Of a stretch of DNA of 64,000 bases, positions 44,542 to 53,673 are shown piece after piece. Every line of letters starts with the position of its first letter. Position 1 is the first letter of the stretch. Location: positions 1 through 64,000 of the forward strand of contig NZ_AWZT01000031.1 in the NCBI RefSeq assembly GCF_000472525.1, written 5' to 3'. A program made the translations under genes and the position numbers. This stretch comes from Paraburkholderia dilworthii. Its GTDB lineage: Bacteria > Pseudomonadota > Gammaproteobacteria > Burkholderiales > Burkholderiaceae. The notes beneath the pieces are model-generated. The model did no database searches. It saw only the letters and a list, made by a program, of their open reading frames with translations, and had not been told where the DNA came from.

Positions 44542-45750
44542 TTACAGCGTGTGCGACCGGTCGCCGCTGGAAAACGCCTGGAGCGTGTCTTCCAGGCCGC
44601 GCGAGAACGCGATCACCTTGAATAGCTCGCCCATCTCGGCTTCCGACAGTAACTTCTGCACCGCATTTGCCGCAGGCAGAAAGCGCGCCGTGTCGGCGGG
44701 ATCGATTTCGGATAGCGCGTCGGTAATGCCCGCGTTCAGCAGGAAGCGGGCTTGCGACGTGAAGCCCAGCAGATCCGCGCCCGTCTCGACGCCCGCTTCA
44801 GCGATGCCGGTGAATTCCACGTGCGCGGTGATGTCCTGCAAGCCCGGATAGGCAAACGGATCGCCATGCGCGCGATGCCGGTAATGGCACATCAGCGTGC
44901 CTTGCGCGCGCTGCGCATGGTAGTACTCGTGACGCGGGAAACCATAGTCGATGAAAAACGCCGCGCCGCGTGCGAGCATCGTGCAGATGGTGCGCGTGAA
45001 GGCGCGCGCGGCGTCGTGCGTTTCGGCGAGGTAATCGCCGCCGGTCGTATCGATTTCGGACAGCAATGCCATATCGGCCAGTGCGGATGCGGATGCCGAT
45101 GCGGACAGCGGACGGTCTTCGAATGCGAACCATGCGTCGCGCCATGTAACGCCGCGTTCCCGCCAGGCGCCGTCGACGGAAGCAAAAAGGCGCACGGGCA
45201 TTGCGTCCAGCACTTCATTGCCGATCACCACGCCTTCGAAGCGCTCCGGCAATGCGTCGAGCCAGCGCACTTTGCCGGCGAGCGTAGGCGCCGCCGCTTC
45301 GACAGTTTCGCGCTGACGCTCGCGCAATTCGCCCGACAGATCGACGATCGAATAGCTGTCGAACTCGGCGCCGAGTGCGGCCAGCGCGTTGAGCAAACCG
45401 GCCGCCAGTTTGCCAGTGCCGGCGCCGAACTCCATCACGTCGCGCGTGCCGCTCGCCTTCAACGCTTCGGCGATGGGCCGCGCGAGCGTCGCCGCGAATA
45501 GCGGCGATAGTTCGGGCGCCGTGACGAAGTCGCTGCCGTCGTCGCCGCGCAGCCCGAATTTGCGTGCGCCGCCGCTGTAATAGCCGAGTCCGGGCGCGTA
45601 CAGCGCGCGCTCCATGTAGCGGTCGAACGGCAGCCAGCCGCCGGCGTCTTCGAGCTCCGCGCGAATCAGCGCCACAAGCGCTTCGGACTGCGCGAGCGCG
45701 CTCGGGCCGGGAGCAGGTAAACTATCGGGTTGGTGAGCTTTCGGATTCAT
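44542..45750 (-). CDS. MidA-like SAM-dependent methyltransferase
   Basis: About 402 residues, DUF185/MidA family: ALYAPGLGYYSGG, FVTAPELSPLF, the SAM motif VMEFGAGTGKLAAGLL, then VIGNEVLDAMPVRLF and FFIDYGFPRHEYYH. Homologues (NDUFAF7) methylate an arginine of a respiratory complex I subunit; the bacterial target is not established. The ATG at 45750 is chosen, since the preceding residues are unconserved and overlap the divergent SDR gene. Confidence 0.88.
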   Translation of the reverse strand: MNPKAHQPDSLPAPGPSALAQSEALVALIRAELEDAGGWLPFDRYMERALYAPGLGYYSGGARKFGLRGDDGSDFVTAPELSPLFAATLARPIAEALKASGTRDVMEFGAGTGKLAAGLLNALAALGAEFDSYSIVDLSGELRERQRETVEAAAPTLAGKVRWLDALPERFEGVVIGNEVLDAMPVRLFASVDGAWRERGVTWRDAWFAFEDRPLSASASASALADMALLSEIDTTGGDYLAETHDAARAFTRTICTMLARGAAFFIDYGFPRHEYYHAQRAQGTLMCHYRHRAHGDPFAYPGLQDITAHVEFTGIAEAGVETGADLLGFTSQARFLLNAGITDALSEIDPADTARFLPAANAVQKLLSEAEMGELFKVIAFSRGLEDTLQAFSSGDRSHTL

Positions 45751-45763
45751 CCCCGCATTGTAA

Positions 45764-46582
45764 ATGACCGCTTCTCTGGACACCGCCGCGGCCCGCGCGC
45801 CTGAAACGCCACGTGTGGTGCTGATTACCGGCGCCGCGCTCCGCATCGGACGCTCGCTCGCGCTTGGCTTTGCCGCGCGTGGCTGGGACGTGGCCGTTCA
45901 CTACGGCGCATCGCGCGAAGAAGCGGACGAAGTGGTCAGGGAAATCGCCGGCATGGGCCGCCGGGCGGTGGCCTTGCACGCCGAGCTGGGCGACGAGGCC
46001 CAAGTCGCGGCCTTATTGCCGGCGTGTACGGCGGCGCTCGGCCGGCCGGCGTGCATCGTCAACAATGCGTCGCGCTTCGAGGAAGACACGGCACGCAACG
46101 TGGGCTACGACCTTCTGCTCAAGCTGACCGCGGTGAACCTCGGCGCGCCGCTCGTGCTCGCACGCATGCTGTACGAGGCGACGCCACAAGCCGCGCTAGT
46201 CGACGAGACGCAGCGCAGCGTGGTGATCAATGTGCTGGACCAGAAGCTGTACAACATGAACCCGGATTACCTGTCGTATACGCTGTCGAAAGCCGCGTTG
46301 CAGACAGCCACGGTTGCGCTCGCGCAGGCGTTGGCGCCGAAAGTGCGCGTGGTCGGGCTCGCGCCAGGGCTTACGATGCAATCCGCCGATCAGACCGCGG
46401 AGAGTTTCGCGGCCGCTCATCGGGTTACGCCTTTGGGCCGCGCGTCGCGGCCGGAGGATATCGTCGCCGCCGCGCTGTATCTCGCGGACGCAACCGGCGT
46501 CACCGGAACGACGCTGGTGGTCGACGGCGGACAGCACCTCGTGCCGCTGCCGCGCGACGTAATGTTTTTAACCGGTTTTTGA
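45764..46582 (+). CDS. folM: Pteridine-reductase-like SDR (FolM-type)
   Basis: A 272-residue short-chain reductase whose cofactor loop is VLITGAALRIGRSLAL, i.e. TGAAxRIG, typical of pteridine reductase/FolM rather than the usual TGxxxGIG. Catalytic YTLSKAAL and the C-terminal TGTTLVVDGGQHL are present. Placement just before a dihydroneopterin-aldolase-like gene supports a role in reduced pterin (dihydromonapterin or folate) metabolism. It diverges from the methyltransferase with only 13 bp between start codons. Confidence 0.82.
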   Translation: MTASLDTAAARAPETPRVVLITGAALRIGRSLALGFAARGWDVAVHYGASREEADEVVREIAGMGRRAVALHAELGDEAQVAALLPACTAALGRPACIVNNASRFEEDTARNVGYDLLLKLTAVNLGAPLVLARMLYEATPQAALVDETQRSVVINVLDQKLYNMNPDYLSYTLSKAALQTATVALAQALAPKVRVVGLAPGLTMQSADQTAESFAAAHRVTPLGRASRPEDIVAAALYLADATGVTGTTLVVDGGQHLVPLPRDVMFLTGF

Positions 46583-46659
46583 CGGGTTTTTGACGGACGC
46601 TTGAAGCACAACTTGCGCCCCTTTGCGTGCCCCGCACGCTTTTTTCGACTGGAACGAAC

Positions 46660-47055
46660 ATGTTTGCCGCTCTTTCGCATCCCCGGCTCGCCGATTGCCG
46701 CCGGCTTTTTCTGCGCAATTACGAAGTGCACATCAACATCGGCGTGCACGACTTCGAAAAGCGCGGCGAACAGCGCGTGGTGATCAACGTCGAACTGTTC
46801 GTGCCGCTCGCGCTTTCCACTCCGGTGCAGGACAGGTTGAATGAAGTGGTCGACTACGACTTCATGCGTTCGACCATTTCGCGTCGCGTCGAGCAAGGCC
46901 ATATTCACTTGCAGGAAACGCTGTGCGACGATCTCGTGAAGACGATGCTCGAGCACCCGCACGTGCGGGCCGCACGCGTGTCGACCGAAAAGCCGGATGT
47001 TTATCCCGACTGCGACGCGGTGGGCGTCGAAGTTTTCCGTATCAAAGAGGATTGA
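46660..47055 (+). CDS. folB: Dihydroneopterin aldolase-like protein (FolB/FolX family)
   Basis: About 131 residues with the FolB fold: LFLRNYEVHINIGVHDFEKRGEQ, VVDYDFMRSTI, and LQETLCDDLVKTMLEHP. Catalyses dihydroneopterin cleavage or epimerisation in folate/tetrahydromonapterin synthesis. The ATG at 46660 (MFAALSHPRL) is chosen; an in-frame upstream start at 46627 has no visible ribosome site. It lies 3 bp before ttcA. Confidence 0.87.
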   Translation: MFAALSHPRLADCRRLFLRNYEVHINIGVHDFEKRGEQRVVINVELFVPLALSTPVQDRLNEVVDYDFMRSTISRRVEQGHIHLQETLCDDLVKTMLEHPHVRAARVSTEKPDVYPDCDAVGVEVFRIKED

Positions 47056-47058
47056 GCC

Positions 47059-48033
47059 ATGAACGCTCCGGAAATCCTGAACGACAGCACAACCGCCGCC
47101 CGCCAGAAGTCGCCGCTCACGCGCCGCGAGCAGAAGGAAGCGTACGAGAACAACAAGCTGTTCAAGCGGCTTGCGCGCCAGGTTGGCGAGGCGATCGGCG
47201 ACTTCAACATGATCGAGGACGGCGACAAGGTGATGGTGTGCCTGTCGGGCGGCAAAGATAGTTACGCAATGCTCGACGTGTTGATGCGGCTGCGCGAGCG
47301 CGCGCCGATCAACTTCGACATCGTGGCAGTGAATCTCGATCAGAAGCAGCCCGGTTTCCCCGAGCACGTGCTGCCCGAGTATCTGAAGCAACTGGACATT
47401 CCGTTTCACATCGAGAATCAGGATACGTACAGCATCGTCAAGCGGCTGGTGCCGGAGGGCAAGACGACCTGCTCGCTGTGCTCACGGTTGCGGCGCGGCA
47501 TTCTGTACCGCGTGGCGGGCGAACTCGGCGCGACCAAGATTGCGCTCGGCCATCATCGCGACGACATTCTGCAAACGCTGCTGCTCAACATGTTCTACGG
47601 CGGCAAGCTGAAGGGCATGCCGCCCAAGCTGCAATCGGACGATGGCAAGAACATCGTGATCCGCCCGCTCGCCTACGTGAAGGAAACCGATCTGGAAAAG
47701 TACGCGGAGTTGCGTGAATTCCCGATCATTCCGTGCAATCTGTGCGGCAGCCAACCGAATCTGAAGCGTGCCGAAATGAAGGCGTTGATTCGCGACTGGG
47801 AGAAGCGCTTCCCGGGTCGCATCGAGAATATGTTCAACGCGTTGTCGAACGTGGTCCCGTCGCACCTGATGGATCACAAGCTGTTTCCGTTCGCCGGTCT
47901 GCGCGCCACCGGCGAGGCCGACCCGCAAGGCGACATCGCATTTGACGAAGAACCGTGTTCGACCGATGCCGATGTCGGCGCGCCGCTTGGCGCAGCGCGG
48001 CCGATCTCAATCGTCCAGTTCGACGACCTGTGA
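47059..48033 (+). CDS. ttcA: tRNA 2-thiocytidine biosynthesis protein TtcA
   Basis: A 324-residue PP-loop ATPase with CLSGGKDSYAMLDVL (PP-loop SGGKDS at about 60-65) and the iron-sulfur cysteines in TTCSLCSRLRRG plus a later Cys in IIPCNLCGSQ. It makes 2-thiocytidine at position 32 of some tRNAs. It is followed by a terminator hairpin at 48084-48105. Confidence 0.96.
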   Translation: MNAPEILNDSTTAARQKSPLTRREQKEAYENNKLFKRLARQVGEAIGDFNMIEDGDKVMVCLSGGKDSYAMLDVLMRLRERAPINFDIVAVNLDQKQPGFPEHVLPEYLKQLDIPFHIENQDTYSIVKRLVPEGKTTCSLCSRLRRGILYRVAGELGATKIALGHHRDDILQTLLLNMFYGGKLKGMPPKLQSDDGKNIVIRPLAYVKETDLEKYAELREFPIIPCNLCGSQPNLKRAEMKALIRDWEKRFPGRIENMFNALSNVVPSHLMDHKLFPFAGLRATGEADPQGDIAFDEEPCSTDADVGAPLGAARPISIVQFDDL

Positions 48034-48083
48034 CGGGAAAGTCTGCGAAAAAGGCGCCTCACGTCTTACTTTCCCTTGCAATG

Positions 48084-48106
48084 TGGCCGCTTTCGCGGCC
48101 ATTTTC
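48084..48106 (+). terminator. Intrinsic terminator after ttcA
   Basis: Stem TGGCCGC (48084-48090) / GCGGCCA (48095-48101), loop TTTC, then TTTTC. It lies 50 bp after ttcA and before a TAGAAT hexamer (48123-48128) that may be the glmU -10. Confidence 0.75.
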
Positions 48107-48161
48107 GCAAGAGGGTGCGTGATAGAATCGTCGGCTCCAAACTCGTCTATTTGCCGACGCC

Positions 48162-49523
48162 ATGAACATTGTGATTTTGGCGGCAGGCACCGGTAAGCGC
48201 ATGCGGTCCGCGCTTCCCAAGGTGCTCCATCCCCTGGCTGGCCGGCCGCTTCTCGCTCATGTCATCGACACTGCCCGCACGTTGAAGCCAACGCGGCTCG
48301 TCGTGGTGATCGGTCACGGCGCGGAAGCGGTCCGCGAAGCCGTCGCCGCGCCCGACGTGCAGTTCGCTGTCCAGCAACAACAGCTCGGCACGGGCCACGC
48401 GGTGCAGCAGGCTCTGCCGCTTCTCGATCCGTCTGCGCCCACGCTCGTGCTTTATGGCGACGTGCCGCTCACGCGCGCAAGCACATTGCAGGCGCTCGTC
48501 GAGCGCGCCGGTCAAGGCGGTTATGGCGTGCTGACCGTGACGCTTGCGGACCCGAGCGGCTATGGGCGCATCGTGCGCGATCCGCAAGGCAAGGTGTCGC
48601 GCATCGTCGAACAGAAGGACGCCAACGCCGAGCAGCTCAAGATTGCCGAGATCAACACCGGCATTATCGTTGCGCCCACCGAGCGGCTTTCGGGCTGGCT
48701 CGCCGCGCTGAAGAACGACAATGCGCAAGGTGAGTTCTATCTGACCGACGCAGTCGAAATGGCGATCGAAGCGGGCCTCGAAGTCGTCACCACGCAGCCG
48801 CAAGATGAATGGGAAACGCTCGGCGTCAACAGCAAGCAACAGCTTGCCGAGCTCGAGCGGATTCATCAGCGCAATGTGGCTGACGTGCTGCTGGTTTCCG
48901 GCGTGACGCTTGCCGATCCGGCGCGCGTGGACGTGCGCGGCACGCTCGAATGCGGCCGCGACGTGTCGATCGACGTGAATTGTGTGTTCGAGGGCCGCGT
49001 CACACTGGCCGATAACGTGACGATCGGTCCGAACTGCGTGATCCGCAACGCGACCATCGGCGCGGGTACGCGGGTCGATGCGTTCACGCATATCGAAGGC
49101 GCGGAAGTCGGCGCGAATGTCGTGCTCGGGCCTTATGCGCGGTTGCGTACGGGCGCGTCGTTGCACGACGAATCGCATGTCGGCAACTTCGTCGAGGTGA
49201 AGAATGCGGTGCTGGGCCGCGGCTCGAAAGCGAACCACCTCACGTATATCGGCGACTCGGATATCGGCGCACGCGTGAACATCGGCGCAGGCACCATCAC
49301 GTGCAATTACGACGGCGCGAACAAATTCCGCACCATCATTGAAGACGATGTGTTCGTCGGTTCCGACACGCAACTGGTTGCGCCCGTGCGCGTTAAGCGG
49401 GGCGCGACGATCGCGGCGGGCACGACCGTCTGGAAGGACGTCGAAGCAGACGCGCTGGTCCTGAACGACAAAACGCAAACGAGCAAGACGGGCTACGTAC
49501 GCCCGGCCAAAAAGAAGAGTTGA
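48162..49523 (+). CDS. glmU: Bifunctional UDP-GlcNAc pyrophosphorylase / GlcN-1-P acetyltransferase
   Basis: A 453-residue two-domain enzyme. The N-terminal uridylyltransferase has LAAGTGKRMRSALPKVLHPL, and the C-terminal left-handed beta helix (about 255-440) is built of hexapeptide repeats, with NFVEVKNAVLGRGSKANHLTYIGD and GAGTITCNYDGANK (acetyl-CoA site). It makes UDP-N-acetylglucosamine for peptidoglycan and LPS. Confidence 0.98.
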   Translation: MNIVILAAGTGKRMRSALPKVLHPLAGRPLLAHVIDTARTLKPTRLVVVIGHGAEAVREAVAAPDVQFAVQQQQLGTGHAVQQALPLLDPSAPTLVLYGDVPLTRASTLQALVERAGQGGYGVLTVTLADPSGYGRIVRDPQGKVSRIVEQKDANAEQLKIAEINTGIIVAPTERLSGWLAALKNDNAQGEFYLTDAVEMAIEAGLEVVTTQPQDEWETLGVNSKQQLAELERIHQRNVADVLLVSGVTLADPARVDVRGTLECGRDVSIDVNCVFEGRVTLADNVTIGPNCVIRNATIGAGTRVDAFTHIEGAEVGANVVLGPYARLRTGASLHDESHVGNFVEVKNAVLGRGSKANHLTYIGDSDIGARVNIGAGTITCNYDGANKFRTIIEDDVFVGSDTQLVAPVRVKRGATIAAGTTVWKDVEADALVLNDKTQTSKTGYVRPAKKKS

Positions 49524-49532
49524 TGGAAAGCT

Positions 49533-49554
49533 GCGGGCGCCCCAATGCGCCCGC
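49533..49554 (+). repeat. Inverted repeat between glmU and glmS
   Basis: GCGGGCGC (49533-49540) and GCGCCCGC (49547-49554) form a perfect 8-bp stem with a 6-nt loop in the 61-bp gap. There is no T-run, so termination is unlikely; an RNA processing or stabilising element is possible. Confidence 0.6.
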
Positions 49555-49584
49555 AATACTCCAGAACTGACAAAGGAACAGACC

Positions 49585-51402
49585 ATGTGCGGCATTGTTG
49601 GCGCGGCAGCGCAACGTAATATCGTCCCCGTCCTGATCGAAGGACTGCGGCGCCTCGAATATCGCGGCTACGACTCGTGCGGCGTCGCCGTGCTAGGCGA
49701 GGGCGGTCCGGCGCGTGCGCGGAGCGTGGCGCGCGTCGCCGATCTCGACGATCAGGTGCGCGACAGCCACCTCGGCGGCATCACCGGTATTGCGCATACA
49801 CGCTGGGCCACGCATGGCGCGCCAGTCACCGACAACGCTCACCCGATCTTTTCGAAAGATGCGCTCGCGTTGGTACACAACGGAATCATCGAAAACTACG
49901 AAACGCTGCGCGAGATGTTGCGTGGCAAGGGATACACGTTCGTCTCGCAGACCGACACGGAGGTTATCGCTCATTTGATCCACAGCCTGTATCGCGGCGA
50001 TCTGTTTGCGACTGTGCGCGAGGCGGTCGCGCAACTGCACGGCGCCTATGCGATCGCTGTGCTCCATAAAGACCAGCCGCATACGGTCGTCGGCGCGCGG
50101 CAGGGTTCGCCGCTCGTCGTGGGGCTTGGCGACGGCGAGAACTTCCTTGCGTCCGACGCGCTTGCGCTCGCGGGCAGTACCGAGCGCTTCATCTTTCTGG
50201 AAGAAGGCGACGTGTGCGAGCTCACGCTCGAGGGCGTGCGTATTGCCGACCGCGACGGCGAGGAAGCGAAGCGCGAAGTGCGTCAGGTGGCGGCATACGG
50301 TGGCGCGGTGGAGCTCGGTCCGTATCGCCATTTCATGCAGAAGGAAATTTTCGAGCAGCCGCGCGCGATCTCCGACACGATTCCTCAAGCGGATTCGTTC
50401 GATGCCTCGCTGTTCGGCGAGGGCGCCGACGGCGTATTCGCGGATATCGACAATCTGCTGATCCTCGCGTGCGGCACGAGCTACTACTCGGGGCTCACCG
50501 CGAAGTACTGGCTCGAGTCCATTGCAAAGATTCCGACGCAGGTGGAAATTGCTAGCGAGTATCGCTATCGCGAGTCGGTGCCGAATCCCAGGTCGCTCGT
50601 CGTGGTGATTTCGCAGTCGGGTGAAACGGCGGACACGCTTGCGGCGCTCAAACATGCGCAGGCGCTTGGGCATCGGCATACGCTCGCTGTGTGCAACGTC
50701 GGCACGAGCGCGATGGTGCGGCAGACAGAATTGGCGTTCCTCACGCACGCGGGCCGCGAGATCGGCGTTGCGTCGACGAAGGCGTTCACGACGCAGCTCG
50801 TTGCGCTGTTCGTACTGGCCGTGACGCTCGCGAAACTGCGCGGGCGTGTGAGCGCGGAGCAGGAAGCCGAATACCTGCGGCAACTCCGCCATCTGCCCGC
50901 CGCGTTGAACAGCGTGCTGGCGCTGGAGCCGCAGATCATCGCGTGGTCGGAAGAGTTCTCGCGAAAGGAACATGCGTTGTTCCTGGGCCGCGGCATGCAT
51001 TATCCGATTGCGCTTGAAGGTGCGTTGAAGCTGAAGGAAATTTCCTACATTCACGCCGAGGCCTACCCTGCTGGCGAACTGAAGCACGGGCCGCTTGCGC
51101 TGGTCACCGAGGCAATGCCGGTCGTGACGGTTGCGCCGAACGACGCATTGCTGGAGAAGCTCAAGTCGAACATCCAGGAGGTGCGTGCGCGCGGCGGCCA
51201 GTTGTATGTTTTCGCCGATGCGGACACGAAGATTGTCAACGACGAAGGTCTGCACGTGATCCGGATGCCGGAGCACTACGGTCTGTTGTCGCCGATTCTG
51301 CACGTGGTGCCGCTGCAGTTGCTGGCGTATCACACGGCGTGCGCGCGGGGTACGGACGTGGATAAGCCGCGCAATCTGGCGAAGTCGGTGACGGTGGAGT
51401 GA
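49585..51402 (+). CDS. glmS: Glutamine-fructose-6-phosphate aminotransferase
   Basis: A 605-residue enzyme. The catalytic Cys2 (MCGIVGA) leads an N-terminal glutaminase domain (HTRWATHGAP; NGIIENYE), followed by two SIS sugar-isomerase domains (ACGTSYYSG; VVISQSGETADT; ASTKAFTTQ) and the end NLAKSVTVE. It makes glucosamine-6-phosphate, the entry step feeding GlmU. No glmS ribozyme is present. Confidence 0.98.
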   Translation: MCGIVGAAAQRNIVPVLIEGLRRLEYRGYDSCGVAVLGEGGPARARSVARVADLDDQVRDSHLGGITGIAHTRWATHGAPVTDNAHPIFSKDALALVHNGIIENYETLREMLRGKGYTFVSQTDTEVIAHLIHSLYRGDLFATVREAVAQLHGAYAIAVLHKDQPHTVVGARQGSPLVVGLGDGENFLASDALALAGSTERFIFLEEGDVCELTLEGVRIADRDGEEAKREVRQVAAYGGAVELGPYRHFMQKEIFEQPRAISDTIPQADSFDASLFGEGADGVFADIDNLLILACGTSYYSGLTAKYWLESIAKIPTQVEIASEYRYRESVPNPRSLVVVISQSGETADTLAALKHAQALGHRHTLAVCNVGTSAMVRQTELAFLTHAGREIGVASTKAFTTQLVALFVLAVTLAKLRGRVSAEQEAEYLRQLRHLPAALNSVLALEPQIIAWSEEFSRKEHALFLGRGMHYPIALEGALKLKEISYIHAEAYPAGELKHGPLALVTEAMPVVTVAPNDALLEKLKSNIQEVRARGGQLYVFADADTKIVNDEGLHVIRMPEHYGLLSPILHVVPLQLLAYHTACARGTDVDKPRNLAKSVTVE

Positions 51403-51460
51403 GGAGGGCGTTGTTGGGCTTTGCTGCTGCTGTTGCCGATTCACCTAGTGCATCAAACGA

Positions 51461-51490
51461 AAGCGCCGGTTCTCTAGCCGGCGCTTTTTT
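51461..51490 (+). terminator. Intrinsic terminator of glmUS
   Basis: A perfect 9-bp stem AAGCGCCGG (51461-51469) / CCGGCGCTT (51478-51486) with an 8-nt loop, followed by a six-T run (51485-51490). Confidence 0.92.
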
Positions 51491-51551
51491 GTTTATGCCG
51501 ACTCAGCCGTTGATGGTCGCCTGCCAGACTCCTCACTCATACCGCTCGCGC

Positions 51552-51812
51552 TCACAACTCCGGTCGGGCTAGGTCGCACGTCGCGATGTGCTCGCCATAG
51601 ACCTGCGCCGCTGCGACCGCCTCCAGTTTCGTGGGATACGGACCAAGCTCAGGGGCGCCATCGAACGGGAACAGCACACGGCCGTCGGTGGTTCGGACCA
51701 CCTTCAATACGCCGAAGAATCGTCGATAGCCGGCGAGCCTGGACGTCGTCGAGATTTCGAAATCGTCCTCTGACGCTGCGGGGACGCTGGGAATGAATGC
51801 GGTCTTGCTCAT
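51552..51812 (-). CDS. DUF6723 family protein
   Basis: An 86-residue protein; the pattern DFEISTTSRLAGYRRFFGVLKVVR, VLFPFDGAPELGPYPTKLEA is the DUF6723 family, common in Burkholderia and of unknown function. No signal or membrane helix. It ends 61 bp from the glmS terminator and is convergent with it. Confidence 0.78.
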   Translation of the reverse strand: MSKTAFIPSVPAASEDDFEISTTSRLAGYRRFFGVLKVVRTTDGRVLFPFDGAPELGPYPTKLEAVAAAQVYGEHIATCDLARPEL

Positions 51813-52133
51813 GCTGAGGACATCTCGTGTTCGATAAACCTGCGATTGTCGCGGACGGATGTTCGCCGGTGACCGTCATTGTCTCAAATCCCCGGAAGCT
51901 GGGTGGTCGCGCGCGACACCGATTGCGGCGAGCGGCGCATAGCCGCGTGTTCGCGACTAACGGATCAATGCCTGCGCAACGAAAATCGGCGTTCAACTAG
52001 CTCGGCATGGCTGCGGCCCCCGCAGGTTAAGGCTCCGCCAAGGCTTCCACTCCCTGATCCATGCTAGACCGATTCAAATGCCTGTTTTTAAGGCAGCGTT
52101 ATAATGCGCAGACTTTTTCCTCAGACTTATGCC
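51813..52133. other. Intergenic region before the small lytic transglycosylase
   Basis: 321 bp without a supported gene. A perfect TATAAT (52100-52105) lies 29 bp before the transglycosylase start and is its likely -10 element; no good -35 was found. Confidence 0.55.
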
Positions 52134-52754
52134 ATGAGCCGGTTACTTTGCTTGATCCTGCTTTCCCTCGGCCTCGCCCAATCGGCGATGGCTGAGGAAA
52201 ACGGTGACCGCATGTCGGTGTATCTGACGAAGAAATTCGGCCTCGCGAAAGAGAAGGCGGAAAAAATATCGGACGCAGTTCAATCCGCCGCATCTAAATA
52301 TTCGCTGCCGCCAGCGCTGCTCCTGGCCATTATCTCGATCGAATCGCGCTTCAAGGAAAAAGCCAAGGGTGCCAATGGCGCGACGGGCCTGATGCAAGTG
52401 GTGCCGAGCGCCCATCGCGGGCTGTTGAGAAACGTGAAGGATCTCACCGAACCGACCGCCAATATCGAGGTTGGCTCCGCAATTCTGTATGGCTACATGC
52501 GCTCGGCCAACGGCGATATGAATGCGGCGCTCAAAAGCTACGGCGGCTCGCAAGCATACGCGCAGAAGGTCAGCTTGCGCGCGGGCGATTTTGCCGACGT
52601 GGCCACACCGCAAGACTCGGCCCAAGATGTCAACGCGCAAACCGGTTCGTGCAGTGCTGGCGCGGCCGTCCGATGCGCGCCGTCCGGCAACTGGAGCAAC
52701 GCGTTCACTGTGCCTTCGACGAATACCGTCGGCGCGGCCCAAACCGCGCGATAG
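52134..52754 (+). CDS. Lytic transglycosylase (small, periplasmic)
   Basis: About 206 residues. The signal peptide LLCLILLSLGLAQSAMA (cleavage near residue 20) precedes an SLT domain: LLLAIISIESRFKEKAKGANGATGLMQVVPSAHRG with the catalytic Glu in IESRF and ALKSYGGSQAYAQKV at the end. It cuts peptidoglycan glycan strands in the periplasm. The C-terminal 40 residues are low complexity. The ATG at 52134 gives the signal peptide; 52104 is an alternative. Confidence 0.88.
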   Translation: MSRLLCLILLSLGLAQSAMAEENGDRMSVYLTKKFGLAKEKAEKISDAVQSAASKYSLPPALLLAIISIESRFKEKAKGANGATGLMQVVPSAHRGLLRNVKDLTEPTANIEVGSAILYGYMRSANGDMNAALKSYGGSQAYAQKVSLRAGDFADVATPQDSAQDVNAQTGSCSAGAAVRCAPSGNWSNAFTVPSTNTVGAAQTAR

Positions 52755-52986
52755 CGTCGGCAGGGCTTCCTGCGACGTCGAACTGAACGCCGGCTCTCTC
52801 TGCCTTTCCGTGCCGCAGCCCCGTCGAGCGAGGCACGGCCTGCAATTTCCCTAAGTCCATCGTGAAAGACGGTGAAAGTCGCGCGCGTGCGCTTCGCTGC
52901 ACCTTTTTTACGCACTTGCGACAACCGCTCTACAATGCATTTCCTTCGCGGTTTCATTCGCATTTACGCAGCGTTCCAGATTGACC

Positions 52987-53673
52987 ATGTCCACCTCGTT
53001 TTTCAAGACCACCGCGGCCTCGCTGTGCGGCCTGATCATGCTCGCCGCTTGCAGCAGCGCGCCGAAGCCCAAATTCCAGCAGGAGTTGTTCGAAACGGGC
53101 GCGAGCCCTTATGCACGCAATTTCAACTCGAGCGTGACCGACAGTTGCGAGGCCGCGCGTCGCGCCTTGCTGAGTCAAGGCTATCTGACGACGATGACCC
53201 GCAACGATACGGTCGACGGAACCAAGAATTTCCAGCCCACCGGCGATACCCATGTGGTTGTCGAATTTCATGTGGTGTGTACGCCGGGCGAAGAGGCAAG
53301 CAGTAGCAGCATCGTCTATGTGAACGCCGTGCAGAACGGCTTCGCGTTGAAGAAGAGCGATACGTCGGCGAGTGTCGGACTGAGCGTGCTCGGTTCGCTG
53401 TCGCTGCCGATCCGCTCGAACAGCGACGCAATGGTGAAGATTTCCAGTGAGACAATTCCGTCGGGCAAGTTCTACGACCGCTTCTTTGGTCTCGTCGATC
53501 ACTACTTGCAAACCGTTGTGCGCACTCAGCCGGTCGTCAACGACCGCATCGAGACGCGCTTGCTGCCGGTGCCCGTCGAGACCACAGCGCCTGTTCCTGC
53601 ACCCGAAATGCCGGACTTGATCGGCAAGGCCGCTTCCGTGCAACCCGCGAGCGAAGGCGGCACCTTGCGCTGA
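52987..53673 (+). CDS. DUF2242 lipoprotein
   Basis: About 228 residues. A lipoprotein signal with lipobox LAAC (Cys22) precedes a DUF2242 domain (FETGASPYARNFNSSVTDSC; GYLTTMTRNDTVDGTKNFQP; VVVEFHVVC), then a Pro-rich tail. Found widely in Burkholderiales and of unknown function. The ATG at 52987 is preferred to a TTG at 52981. Confidence 0.83.
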   Translation: MSTSFFKTTAASLCGLIMLAACSSAPKPKFQQELFETGASPYARNFNSSVTDSCEAARRALLSQGYLTTMTRNDTVDGTKNFQPTGDTHVVVEFHVVCTPGEEASSSSIVYVNAVQNGFALKKSDTSASVGLSVLGSLSLPIRSNSDAMVKISSETIPSGKFYDRFFGLVDHYLQTVVRTQPVVNDRIETRLLPVPVETTAPVPAPEMPDLIGKAASVQPASEGGTLR

